DNA from: Sipunculus nudus
Taxonomy: Eukaryota; Annelida; Sipuncula; Golfingiida; Sipunculidae
Direction: 5' to 3'
Length of the DNA stretch: 64,000 bases
Assembly: GCA_026874595.1 (NCBI GenBank)
Contig: CM049309.1
Span: forward strand, 41,431,079 to 41,495,078
Part shown: one piece after another, positions 22,475-33,086 of the stretch
Position numbering within the stretch: position 1 is the first letter of the stretch
Layout: each line of letters opens with the position of its first letter
The notes under the pieces: generated by a model
Told to the model about the DNA's origin: nothing
The model's input: the letters and a program-made list of their open reading frames with translations, nothing else
The model's database searches: none
Program-made: the position numbers and the translations under genes

Positions 22475-22540
22475 GATAGATATATATTTATACAATATAT
22501 ATATAAATATATATATATATATAGATAGATATATATTTAT

Positions 22541-22598
<58 letters not shown>
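22441..22598. repeat. Compound (AT)n repeat with a duplicated ~60-bp segment
   Basis: A TATAGATAGATATATATTTATAC segment occurs twice within alternating AT, followed by about 50 bp of pure AT. A poly-G run lies near 22350. Confidence 0.9.
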
Positions 22599-22599
<1 letters not shown>

Positions 22600-22601
<2 letters not shown>

Positions 22602-23680
22602 TTCGAACCTCAATATTTGAGAAAATACAACCACGTGTAAATGTAACAAATGTATCTCATTCTAATTATTGATATATATTTTATTTCCAGTATATAAATC
22701 TTACTTTCTGATGATTACATTTACCATCCCCCTTGCCAAAATGTGTGGTGTTTGGGGGGGATATATACCCCATCCCCCTGGGTTGTCGCCCCTGATTATA
22801 TGAGTTAATACTTTGGTTTCTTCAAAGAGGCCTTTCTTCTTAATGAATTGCTCCAATCAAGTTAAAATCATCATCAACTGCCGCCGTGTCCTCTTCTATA
22901 GCTGTAACACTGAATAAAGAATATGAGCTTTCAATCTCAAGACTAACGTGTATTATTACATTTGTAAACACTTTATTCATTGTATTGAGAGGATATGATG
23001 TATTCCTCTCCTTATTGTCTGGCAAGCGACCGGAATCTATTTCTCCAGAGTTTATATAATGATTTAGATGAAATATGTGATTACAAAATTTCTGCTTGTG
23101 TTTAGATATTGAATACATGGGTTTTTCATACAACATGTTCATACAAGATTGTGTTTTAATGCATGTTTTGTTAGTTCATGTTATGCTGTTACATTTTGTT
23201 ATTGTTGAATTTTTATGATTCTTAACACATGCTCTTTGTGGAACCAGGGGCCTTTTATTTCAGAATAAATTTCTATTCATTCATTCATTCATTCATTCAT
23301 ATAATGATTTTGCTAAGGAAACCACTATCAATGAAAAATAAGGACGACCGTCCAGTGCTGCAGAGCATATTTAATGTTTTTATTTTCTATAATTATAATT
23401 ATACGTTTGATTAATTTCCTCTCTTGCACTAAGGAGATTGTTAATGTTCAATTTTTCGTTCAGTTTTTCTTTTAATTGCTAATGATCAATTGTACTTTTA
23501 ATTGAGAGTTAATTACTTCATTTAATGTCATATATCTCTAAAGTCGTCTCCTCCACTGAAAAATTCCTGTTACAATTTGTAATGTTGTTAAGGTGTGACA
23601 TACATGATTTATAACGATATAATACGCACATGTCATGATATTGAACTACTAGGCATGGACTAATACAGGATCCCTCCCCT
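22600..23680. other. Gene-free stretch with (ATTC)n
   Basis: A short TTCA/ATTC microsatellite is at 23274-23300. The 100-codon minus-strand frame at 22840-23142 has no known domain. Confidence 0.4.
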
Positions 23681-24655
23681 GGATTTGCTTCTGTCTTGCT
23701 AATGCTGACCGTGGAACCCAAAACATTGACTTGATACATGCTCAACTCTGGCCTTATCAGCTAATAACGAATAACAAGGACATATACAAGGTCCGTAACT
23801 GAGACAAATATACCTAGATATAGGCAGGGACAGGTAGAGAGACGAGCAGACAATACATTGGCAAATGTTAACGAGAAACATGGGGGCTAGGTGACCCGTT
23901 ATCAGTAAGTAGAGGATAGAACAGATCAACGTTTATCAAGTAACTGAGCTTAGGACAGATAACATCGACTTTTGTTTAATTTGACTCTGTTCTTCGTATT
24001 TCCAGTTGCAAGTAAGGCAAATGAAACTAGACACAAATGGCAACAAATGTCAACTGGGACAACAGTATATTTAAGAATACAAATATATTTTATACTTTTT
24101 GCACGAACGCCTGTGTGTTCGGGGATTGGCTTGACTGTGAACTGTGTTTCTTTGTGTGAATAAACATGGTGTATGGCAGAAGTACGGTGACATAAGAGAG
24201 TTTGTACCCTCTTTTTATGCTCCAGTCCGTTGTTTATAAAGTTGCATTTTACAGTGCTTTACATTGGATTACATTACCTTACAGACAATGCCGTTACTAA
24301 GGTTTAAACTTTATGTAAAGGAAGTACTGGTACATCAACCCGACGTAATTCAGAGACTCTTTATTTTTCATTCTTAATGAAAGATCTTTGGGGTATGAAT
24401 CCTGTAGTTTTTGCATGAGCTGTTCCCTTTAAGGCGACTTACTTTTCATCTTTATCTCAGACAAGGGTTTAATTTTTCCACAACTGTATGTCTGTGTATT
24501 TGTTTATTTGTCAGCAGGATAACGCAGAACCGACCTCCGTGAAAGGATGTTTCAGTTTTGGACTTTGGACAATGGAGACATCGTTTAGCACATATGAATT
24601 AGATTCCTGTTCGTTTTTTTTTTTTTTTTGCCTGGAGGAAGTACGCCCTCTCGTC
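23681..24655 (+). repeat. Segmental duplication copy 1, block A
   Basis: It aligns with 29998-31292 in the same orientation: ATGCTGACCGTGGAACCCAA, CATGCTCAACTCTGGCCTT, the GGGACAGGTAGAGAGACGAG stretch, CAACTGGGACAACAGTATAT, and GTCAGCAGGATAACGCAGAA. No frame is conserved between copies. Copy 2 carries an extra ~360 bp near 30578-30940. Confidence 0.85.
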
Positions 24656-24990
24656 CAGAAACCCGTGCTAGCCATGCTTGTATTCATACGGTCAGAAATT
24701 CAACAAACTTGCGGAGGGATTTACCAATATGCTGAGTTTAAAACAGAATTTTATTCATTCATGTTAGGTGTTGTTTGAAAGTATACTAAAAAAGCTAACG
24801 ATTGGTCGGATTCATGTCAAGTGAAAGCATACTGGTAGGTCATTATGCGTTGTCAAAAATAACGAAAATATTTGCATCCTCATATAAAAGCGCGATCCCC
24901 GCTGAGGGGTGTAAAGGCATTCTGTCTCAGTCATGGGCGTTACATAAGGCAAATTCTCTGCAGTGCGATAATCACCAGGGTTGCAAATAA

Positions 24991-25298
24991 GGCCAAAAAA
25001 AGGTATGGTTCCCAGGCACCGCCCGCGTCAATTTGAACCCCCCTCATCAAATATTTTTATTTTGATTTTCAATAGAAACTTACCAATTTTTAGCTCCAGC
25101 CGCTCGGACATTTCTTTCAAGAGAATAAAATAATACAATTTTGATCAGATTTACTATGTTATGTAGTGCTTTCTCCTGTTTAGCAAAAAGAGTCTGTTAT
25201 TGTCATGACATTTTTATCGAAACATACAAAAAGGTAATAAAAATCCCGCCAGCACTGATTTCTGAAAAAAGTGCCAAAGAACCATACCTTTTTTAGCC
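24991..25298. mobile_element. 308-bp MITE with ~28-bp terminal inverted repeats
   Basis: The left end GGCCAAAAAAAGGTATGGTT is mirrored by the right end, whose complement begins GGCTAAAAAAGGTATGGTT; pairing continues to a shared GGCAC. The interior is non-coding and AT-rich. Relatives lie at 8475-8704 (antiparallel) and 39786-39930 (antiparallel, interior only). Flanks AAATAA and AAATGA are a possible imperfect target duplication. Confidence 0.8.
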
Positions 25299-26175
25299 AA
25301 ATGACAAGAAGAATATTTGATGTATGAACCATTTGACTGTATCACTTACTGCGATGGAAACTGCAGATGATAAATGACATTATGGGTGCTCACTTACCTC
25401 TTTATATGACACACTATTCATAGTTTCCGGCTGTAATACCAGCCAAGTCAAACGTATTTATTTTTCCCTTCATCCTAGAATACAGCTGGCCTCTAATAGT
25501 TCATTGCAGTAAACACTACCGTAAGGAACTTGCAGCTTGTCAAAACATCTAGATTGGTCTCTGTATCGAACAACGTAGCTCGTGTTTTAGGGGATAAAAG
25601 ACAGGGAAACCAGGTAGAGAACCAGTTTAAAACATCCGTGCATTATTTGACCAGTTGAGCACCTGGGGCCCGAAGAGATTGGGCGAAAGGATTATTTCTT
25701 AGATCTCTAGCGTTTCGTGACAGCTTCATGTTTTAGTAAATCTGAACTAGACTAGATTTTTCTTCTTTAACCAAGGATAATTGCTTGACCCTTCTATATA
25801 AATAGGCAAAAAAAGCACCGCCAAAATAGGCCACTGCACGCAGGCTGTTTCTTTTTGTTTATATCAGCTCGTTTATAACAATTTTATAACAAATTATCCA
25901 GACACCCTGGAAAAGAACATCTGGCCCCGAGTCAGATAAACTACGGCATATTAACAACCAACAATTTCCAGTCATATATTTTTCCATTTGTCAACACTCG
26001 TTTGTTTACTTACAGCTTGTAGATGAACAAGCTCTTATTCCGTCACACAGGCGTCATTAACGTTTCCCAATGTGTTACATAGAATTCATTAATAAGTACA
26101 GAGAGTAAGCCAGAAATCACGTAAATTCTAAAGAAAAGGTATAGGTGAATAGCTGGCTATAAAACAGAATAAACA
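25299..26175. other. Gene-free stretch
   Basis: No gene recognised. The part 26020-26155 is a diverged relative of the GGTTACATGT repeat at 1498-1694. Confidence 0.4.
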
Positions 26176-27226
26176 GACATAATATGTATATATTGCGTTA
26201 CCCCACGTGTTTACAGGCTAAACAGGTCACTTTTTATAACTAAGCATCACCCAGCAAAATGATTAAAAGTATTAACTGTATTATTTGCACGGCTCTCCCT
26301 TCACGCTGCACACCGGAAGTCCTTCAGGCATGACGCAGATGAGCGTGGAGATTCAGGAAGGAAAATCCCCACTGGCTATGACATTCGCGATATTACCTCA
26401 AGTTGTTGTTCGTCTTTCTTAAATTAAATTACTTGGAAACCTGCCCACTTCTACAGTATGTCACAACACTTAAAGTTGAATGGTCACGCCCACCTCCATA
26501 CATTCCTTTATCGTTGGACTAAACCTGCGGGGAGGAGAAATGACCCACGGAAAATCTGGTAATAACGCATGCAGAGCAGGTACTGTCCGTTTCCCATGTT
26601 GATTGGTGTTTTGCACTGATTGCCAATTTTCCCCCTGTGTCTAGTGCTGAAATCTGTCTGTGGTCGAAATGACAGACTGCATCACCATACAGAGCTTACC
26701 AAAGGTTACTTAAGGGGAGGGATTTAGTGGAAGCATGTGGCTTCTGAAAGAGCAGACGCAGCCATAAAGAACATTTACGTCCACGTAGATCATCTTGGAT
26801 GAAACAGTGTATCCCGGTGGTCTGTCTGTCAGTAGTCCAATCCGGTCATAAGACCTCTTTTTCTACTCCGTGTTTTCACTGTTGATAGTCCATCAAAGTT
26901 TAATTAAACAGAGACGAAAAAACCAGAACTATCATCTGACAATATTTATATAAACAAAGCAACTGTTATCTCAGGTTAGCACAAGTAAGAAATAATTGTA
27001 GAAGGTTGGGTAAAACATAACAGAACTATAGGGTGTTATCTTTTTCACACCATCGTATACCTGATAAATAATAGTTGCTATGGAAAGTTTACTATACGCA
27101 GTTGACATACAATGCTTTTGTTTCTTCTTACGCTCACATGGTCGCTGTAGCTGCTAAAAGTGCTAGAGAATTTGGTTTATCTCAGATGAGCAATAAAATG
27201 AGCGTCAGTGTCTCCGTAAACAATCT

Positions 27227-27626
27227 CTTTTTTTTAAATATTTTTTTGGTGGAGGTAACCGCCTCCACTTCCATAACTTAAATACGTATATGTACATATG
27301 CAGAATTCCATTCCGGTTTCGAACTACGTGACAGGGCAGTTTCACGCGCTACTTCTCATGTCCCCTGTATCCTGGCGTCAGCTGTAGGCCCTGGGTGCGT
27401 AATCGTCCCCATTGCTGGATCATACCACCGAGGAACCCCCGAAAGGCACACTCGTTTGCGAATGAAACATGGCCGTTGGGCACGGCCTTCCCATTAAGCC
27501 TGCAGAGCGCTCACCCTGGGTGGGGGCCAACCGTGAAAAATCTCACCGGCTCGGCTGAGATTCGAATTCACGATCTCCCGGCTATGAGTCCTGTGCTCTA
27601 CCCCTGAGCCACAGAAGCCGGTTCCT
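27227..27626 (-). mobile_element. 400-bp tRNA-headed SINE with 10-bp target duplication
   Basis: TAAACAATCT flanks both sides (27217-27226 and 27627-27636), while the paralogous segment has it once (34615-34624), which defines the insertion exactly. On the minus strand it starts with a tRNA-like head (27543-27620) and ends in an A-rich tail, seen as the poly-T at 27227-27247. The body has no open frame with a domain; a GTGGAGG/CCTCCAC hairpin lies near the tail. Confidence 0.9.
27543..27620 (-). other. tRNA-like SINE head (Met-CAT-like)
   Basis: On the minus strand CCGGCTT at the start pairs with GAGCCGG at the end as a 7-bp acceptor stem. TGGCTCAGGGGTAGAGC fits an A-box/D-arm and ATTCGAATCTC a B-box. 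CAT occupies the anticodon position, but the anticodon stem is broken, so it is an internal pol III promoter of a SINE and not a tRNA gene. Confidence 0.8.
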
Positions 27627-27922
27627 TAAACAATCTAAAAGTGAAGCCTTCCTGGTTTCTAGGGCAAATTACTATTAAAGGTTATATTTGTGTGTTTTAA
27701 TAACATCCTTTAAAGGAGTAATTAACCCAGCGCAACCCCTTCTGCCCCAAGTATCCACATTACAAATTATTTTAATGAGTGATTATAGGTATATTTCGTG
27801 TAAGGTTAAATTCATTGTTTAGAGAATGGGGACTCATTTTTAATCTTGTAAGACAAAAAAAACAGATTTGTTAACTTCTTGTTGCAGGTTGCTAATTCTA
27901 TCAAACTGCAATAATCGTGATT

Positions 27923-27923
<1 letters not shown>

Positions 27924-27963
<40 letters not shown>
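27924..27963. repeat. (GA)n microsatellite
   Basis: About 40 bp; the orthologous spot in copy 2 (35013-35031) holds a shorter (AG)n. Confidence 0.9.
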
Positions 27964-27965
<2 letters not shown>

Positions 27966-28091
27966 TTTATAAAACGTTTATTTTCAATTACCACACCAGT
28001 TTCGCTATTCGTAACCAGGAATGCGGTAATAAATTGTAAAAATCAATAGTCATAGCAAAAGAATATGCGAAATTTGTTAGCATACTAACAT

Positions 28092-29290
28092 TCTACAGGC
28101 CACAGTTTAGCAGGAATCACTCTGTAACTTACAAATATTGACTTACGGAAAGATTTCTGGAAGCCATATGTGTATTATCTAAATAGATTCAAGGTCATGG
28201 TCATCAAAATATGTCAAAATTATATTTTTCCTCATAACTTTGTCAATATTTGTCCTATTTTCACAAACTATGGCTCATTTTCTTCCTCTTTGTCTTCTCC
28301 ATGACATGATCTCCATGACAACTGCAATGCACTTTGTGTCAATTGTCAATTTGCTTGCCTTTTTCAGTTGTCCTCAATTTCGCCTTCTTGGTGGTTCATG
28401 TGTCTTTCATGTAGCATTCTACAGGCCACAGTTTTGCAGGAATCACTTTGCAACTTACACATATTATATATCGAGAAGATTTCCGAAAGCTGCATGTGTA
28501 TTTTTTTAAATAGGTCAAGGTTCAAGGTCAAGATCATCAAAACACGTCAAAATAATTGTTTTCCTTATAACTTTGTCAATGTTGGTCCTATTTTAAAGAA
28601 AATATGACTTATTTTCTTCCGCTTTGTCTTCTCCATGAGATGGTCTTGTCACATGGCCCAATTTTGTCACTTCGTCAGTATGTCTGTCTGTGTGTTAGTT
28701 TTCCTGAATTTCGCCTACATTCTGGTTCTTGTCTGTGACATGAAGCATTCTACAGGCCACAGTTTTGCAGGAATCACTTTGCAACTTACACATATTATAT
28801 ATCGGGAAGATTTCCGGAAGGGGCATGTGTATTTTTTTAAATAGGTCAAGGTTCATGGTCAAGATCATCAAAACACGTCAAAATAATTGTTTTCCTTATA
28901 ACTTTGTCCACATGGTCCTATTTTAAAGAAAATATGACTTATTTTCTTCCGCTTTGTCTTCTACATGAGATGGTCTTGTCACATGGCCCCATTTTGTCAC
29001 TTCGTCAGTATGTCTGTCTGTTTGTTAGTTGTCCTGAATTTCGCCTATATTATGGTTCTTGCCTGTGACATAAAGCATTCTACAGGTCACAGTTTTGCAG
29101 GAATTACTTTGTAACTTACACATATCGTGTTTTGGGACGACTTTTTGAAGGTATAAGTGTATTTTTTAATAGGTCAAGGTCATCAAAACACTTCAAAATC
29201 TTATTTCCCATATAACTTAGTCAATTTTGGTCCTATCTTCACAAACTATGGCCCATTTTCTTCCTCTTCGTCATTGCTCATTCATTTGAC
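28092..29290 (+). repeat. Tandem array, four ~332-bp units
   Basis: The phrase GCATTCTACAGGCCACAGTTT recurs at about 28092, 28413, 28745 and 29077. Each unit continues GCAGGAATCACTTTG, a GGTCAAGGTTCA-type run, AACTTTGTC and TTTTCTTCC. The middle two units are most alike; outer units are more diverged. Frames at 28240-28844 are shadows. Confidence 0.9.
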
Positions 29291-29812
29291 TCATTCCGGC
29301 AAGCGCTCGACCTCTGGTCGTCAAGTTTAAGTGTTATTCTTTTTTACGTCGATTCGACTTAATAATGGGTTATGAAAGTGATGTAATTTTGTTAAGCACA
29401 AAAAGGGCGGGATATATTACATAAAGGAACCAAGATATTTTCACCCATCAGACCTGACGGTCTCTCTACATTGTTTTGGTTGATGATCGGCCGGCAAAAT
29501 AAAATCAGTAGGTTGGACCGGCTAGATCCAAACCACTCATCAGAGATTACCTCTTAAGTGATTTGTAACGACAGGTCATAAATCACTTATTACGTATTAC
29601 TTATCACTTATTACTCCGTTACCCTTCAAAGAAAAATATAAAATCCTTAAGTGGAATAGTGACTTAACATTCATAAAATGGCCAGCACTTCATCTATTTC
29701 ATTGGATACTTCCACCTATAGACCACGTGTGTATCTTTAGAAAAGGCACACAATACCGTTAATTATCCGAGGTAGCCATGGTTTTTCTATTTTTTAGTCA
29801 TTCTACCTCATC

Positions 29813-30018
29813 AAGGGGCGGATCCGGGATTTAGGAAAAGTAGGGGATCCAACAAACGAGGACTTATGAAAAAAAAAACTAAAAATAAAAAGGTCCCAAG
29901 GTCCGGAAGGGGGGTCCAGACGGCAACAATTGGTCTGAAACCCTTAAAAAAGGTTGCAGCGGCTGCAAAAAAAAAAAAAGGGGGGGGGGATTATCGGGCC
30001 TTCCTGGATTCGCTTCTG
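29813..30018. mobile_element. hAT-like MITE remnant (GGGGCGGATCC ends), copy 1
   Basis: The left end is AAGGGGCGGATCCGGGATTT; the right end CTGGATTCGCTTCTG is its inverted counterpart. Inside are TTGGTCTGAAACCCTTAAAAA and a poly-A/poly-G run. It is related to 31778-31952. The same right end precedes block A in copy 1 (about 23678-23697). hAT assignment rests on the end sequence only. Confidence 0.6.
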
Positions 30019-31292
30019 TTTTCCCCATGCTGACCGTGGAACCCAAAACATTGACTTGAAACATGCTCAACTCTGGCCTTGTCAGCTGATAACGAATAAC
30101 CTGGACGGGCCCGCGGTGCGTAACTGAAACAAATATCCGTAGATATAGGGAGGGACAGGGAGCGAGACGAGCAGACAATACAATGGCTAATGTTAACGAT
30201 ATACATGGGGGTTGGGTGACCTGGCATCAGTTACCAGAGGATGGAACAAATCAACGTTACTCACGTAACTGAGCTTAGAACAGATAACATCAACTTTTGT
30301 TTAATTTGACTCCGTTCTTCGTGTTCCAGGTTGCAAGGACGCCAAATGAAACTGGGCACAAATGGCAACAAATATCAACTGGGGCAACAGTATATTTAAG
30401 AATACAAACATATTGTATACTTTTCCAGGAACGCTTGTGTGTTAGGGGATTGACGTGACTGTGAACTGTGTTTCTTTGTATGAATAAACTTGATGTATGG
30501 CAGAAATACGGTGACACAAGAGAAATTGTACTCTCCTTTGTGCTCGAGTCTGTTGCTCATAAAATTGCATTTTACAGTTGGCCATAACTTTCAGCATCTA
30601 TTCGTGGCAAATATAAAATGCAAGAGATGCGATGTACGTTATAGAAAATTAATGCCCGTTCAGTTGATTTTGTTTGATTCTTTCAAAAATGTTAACATAC
30701 TTTATCATTTAAGGTTAAAAGAACAAAACAAATTTCAATGTCCCAGGTGATTAAATCTGATCTTGGTATACACACAAATTATCTTGGCCAATTAAAACAG
30801 ACATTTATTAGACAGTCAATAGATTTTTCTGTGAGCTCTGAGGGAAACTTTACATTATTCGACCGGATGTCAATTTTTGTCAATTAAAATATAGCTGACA
30901 GAGCAAACCAAATGTGTCTGTAGGAGCACGATGCAGGGCTTTCCATTGGATGGAATACCTTAAAGAAAGTGTCGGTTACTGGGGTTTAATCTTTTTGTGA
31001 AGGCAGTACTGGCACGTCAACCTTTATTTTTTTATTCGTAATGACAGATCTTCCAGAAATGCATCGTGCAGTACACTTGCGTTTCAATATTTAACTCCGC
31101 GAAAGGTTTAATTTTTTCACACCTATATGTCTGTGTATTTGTTTATTCGTCAGCAGGATAACGCAGAACTGACCTCAAACAAAGATTGTCTAAATTTTTG
31201 ACATTAACCAAGGATGACATCATAGAGCAGATACGAACGAGTGAAGCTTCCAGTTAGGTTGTTTTGCCTGGCGGAAGTACGCGCTCTAATGA
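29998..31292 (+). repeat. Segmental duplication copy 2, block A
   Basis: The partner of 23681-24655 (see there). It carries an extra ~360-bp stretch at about 30578-30940 with no identified ends, inserted in the segment equivalent to about 24258 of copy 1. Confidence 0.85.
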
Positions 31293-31777
31293 GAGTCCTC
31301 TAGTTTAAAACATTATTTTTTCATTTGATTAACAACCAAAACCAATCGTTCCGAGGCGATACCCAGGTTCATATTTATCTGAAGTAAATAAATCCCCTAA
31401 GTTGAACTTCATACTATTAGAGTAAAAATGCAAAGGAACCGAAAATACTGTAGTCGGCTACGACTTATCTATACACAAAATTTGCTGTTCCAAAAGTCCA
31501 GGCATGCGTTCAGATATCAAAGACAAGACCATTGTTGCCGTGTGATTTATGTATAGCTCCATGTATTGCTTACAGTAGGACCTGTCAGGACCTGAATAAT
31601 AAAAGACCCAGGATTGCACGGAGGGGTGGAAAGTCTAAGATACTGTACAACGTGACGGGACAAACAGCACTCAGTGGTGATTTGTTGTATAGAAACACGC
31701 GGCTCGTACTTTCTTGAAAACGGTCTCTGTTACTGCCTGTGCACTGATAATAAGTCTAAAATGGATGACATTTAATT
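31293..31777. other. Gene-free stretch
   Basis: No gene or element recognised; only short accidental frames such as 31532-31717. Confidence 0.4.
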
Positions 31778-31952
31778 CAGGGGCGGATGCAGGATTTAGG
31801 TAAAAGAGAAGTCCAGCTCAAGAGGACTAGTGATAAATTCTAATAAAAAATTCCCAGTCCACAAAAGTTGGTCTGAATCCCTTAAAAATAATTTTAGAAG
31901 GGGGGGGGGGGGGGGCTCCGGACCCCCTGGACTTCCTCTGGATCCGCTTCTA
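31778..31952. mobile_element. hAT-like MITE remnant, copy 2
   Basis: It starts CAGGGGCGGATGCAGGATTT and ends GGATCCGCTTCTA, an imperfect inverted end. The inside has GGTCTGAATCCCTTAAAAAT followed by a long G-run, as in the copy at 29813-30018. No exact 8-bp target duplication was seen. Confidence 0.65.
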
Positions 31953-32366
31953 AAGTTGCTTGATATTAAATGTGATATATGAGAATGTGTCACTTGGGAA
32001 CACTGAGAGATATATATACGTTTACTACAACGTGCACTTTACGGCTAACCTGATTTATCCTGGCAGAATGAATCTCATGCAGTAGACATATGTGGTTAGA
32101 ACTGATTGTTTTAAAGGTTTTTATCTCTAGAACATTGGTAACACTATAGGAAGTTGAATTCTATGTACAAAAAAGAAAAGCTGAGGGAAGGCTTATCATT
32201 GTTGAGTTTGTTTGTTATTGGATGGGGGCTACGTCTTTCGGAAGTATTTTCTGTAAAAATTATGATGATAATGATTATGTAATTATTTGTGAATTATGTA
32301 AGATTATGTAATTATTAATAAACCACCAGGATTTGTTTTGAAAAAAAGTGAAGAGAACAATTTCTT

Positions 32367-32554
32367 AAAGCTGCCCATTAACCTACCTTTTTAAAGTATT
32401 TATGTGATTTCTGGCTCCCTCTGTGTATATATTAATGATCTAAGGGCAAATCTTGTTATGAAATGTTCTTATCCTGCATTGAAGGATGTATGAACTTGTT
32501 AACCAACATGTTTGTAAATACCAGCAATATTGATAAACGGAAAAACATGTAACC
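32367..32554 (-). repeat. Dispersed ~190-bp repeat, GGTTACATGT family, copy 2
   Basis: The reverse complement begins GGTTACATGTTTTTCCG and follows 1498-1694 throughout, through ATCATTAATATATACACAGA and GCCAGAAATCACATAAAT. Confidence 0.75.
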
Positions 32555-33086
32555 TAAGGTGGTAGGTTGTATATATGCGGAGGCAGAAAGGTCATTGTTG
32601 CAAAACGCCATTTGCAAAGCTCTGGCTTATCTGACTTGCCGCCTGACGTTCAATTTGTTTTTAGTATTTTGCGCCCCCCCCCCCTATTATAAACACGTTG
32701 ATATAAACAAAGCAAGCAGCCTGTGTGTGGTGATATCCACATGTGCTTGCCTATTTTTTATGAAAGCGCCACGGGATTACCTTTAGTGATAAAGGTCAGA
32801 TAGGTATTTGGGACCCTTTAACACAATATTAATTAAATAAATCCTTCATTTCATTGAAAGGTAGTTCTTCCTACCCTTCTATTTCGTCTGCGGATATCGC
32901 CATTTCTCATTTGCCCATCCTACACATTACGTTTCAATTGTCTCACGGCAATCCTTTGACATATTAGAGGGCTCAAAATAGTGAGCAAGCCCCGGATGCC
33001 TGAGAGCAAGGGCCCCCGAAAGCTCTCACGTCCGAGCTTATCCTTATCAAAGAGTAATGCTAGTATTATTGCTTAAAACGGTGACA
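32555..33086. other. Gene-free stretch
   Basis: No gene recognised. The 75-codon plus-strand frame at 32559-32786 has no domain. Confidence 0.4.

Larger units (their letters stand above)
26176..28092 (+). repeat. Segmental duplication copy 1, block B
   Basis: It aligns with 33087-35159 in the same orientation, including GCATCACCCAGCAAAATGAT, ACCGGAAGTCCTTCAGGCAT, TTTACTACTGTATGT-type neighbours, the GAAAGAGCAGA segment and GTCATAGCAAAAGAATAT at the end. It carries a 400-bp SINE (27227-27626) absent from copy 2, and lacks the MULE-like element present in copy 2 (empty site CTCAGGTTA, 26970-26978). The match ends where the 28.1-kb tandem array begins. Confidence 0.85.

Noticed and set aside
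27543-27620. Functional tRNA-Met gene
   Set aside because: The acceptor stem pairs but the anticodon stem does not, and the unit sits at the head of a 400-bp insertion with a target duplication, so it is a SINE.
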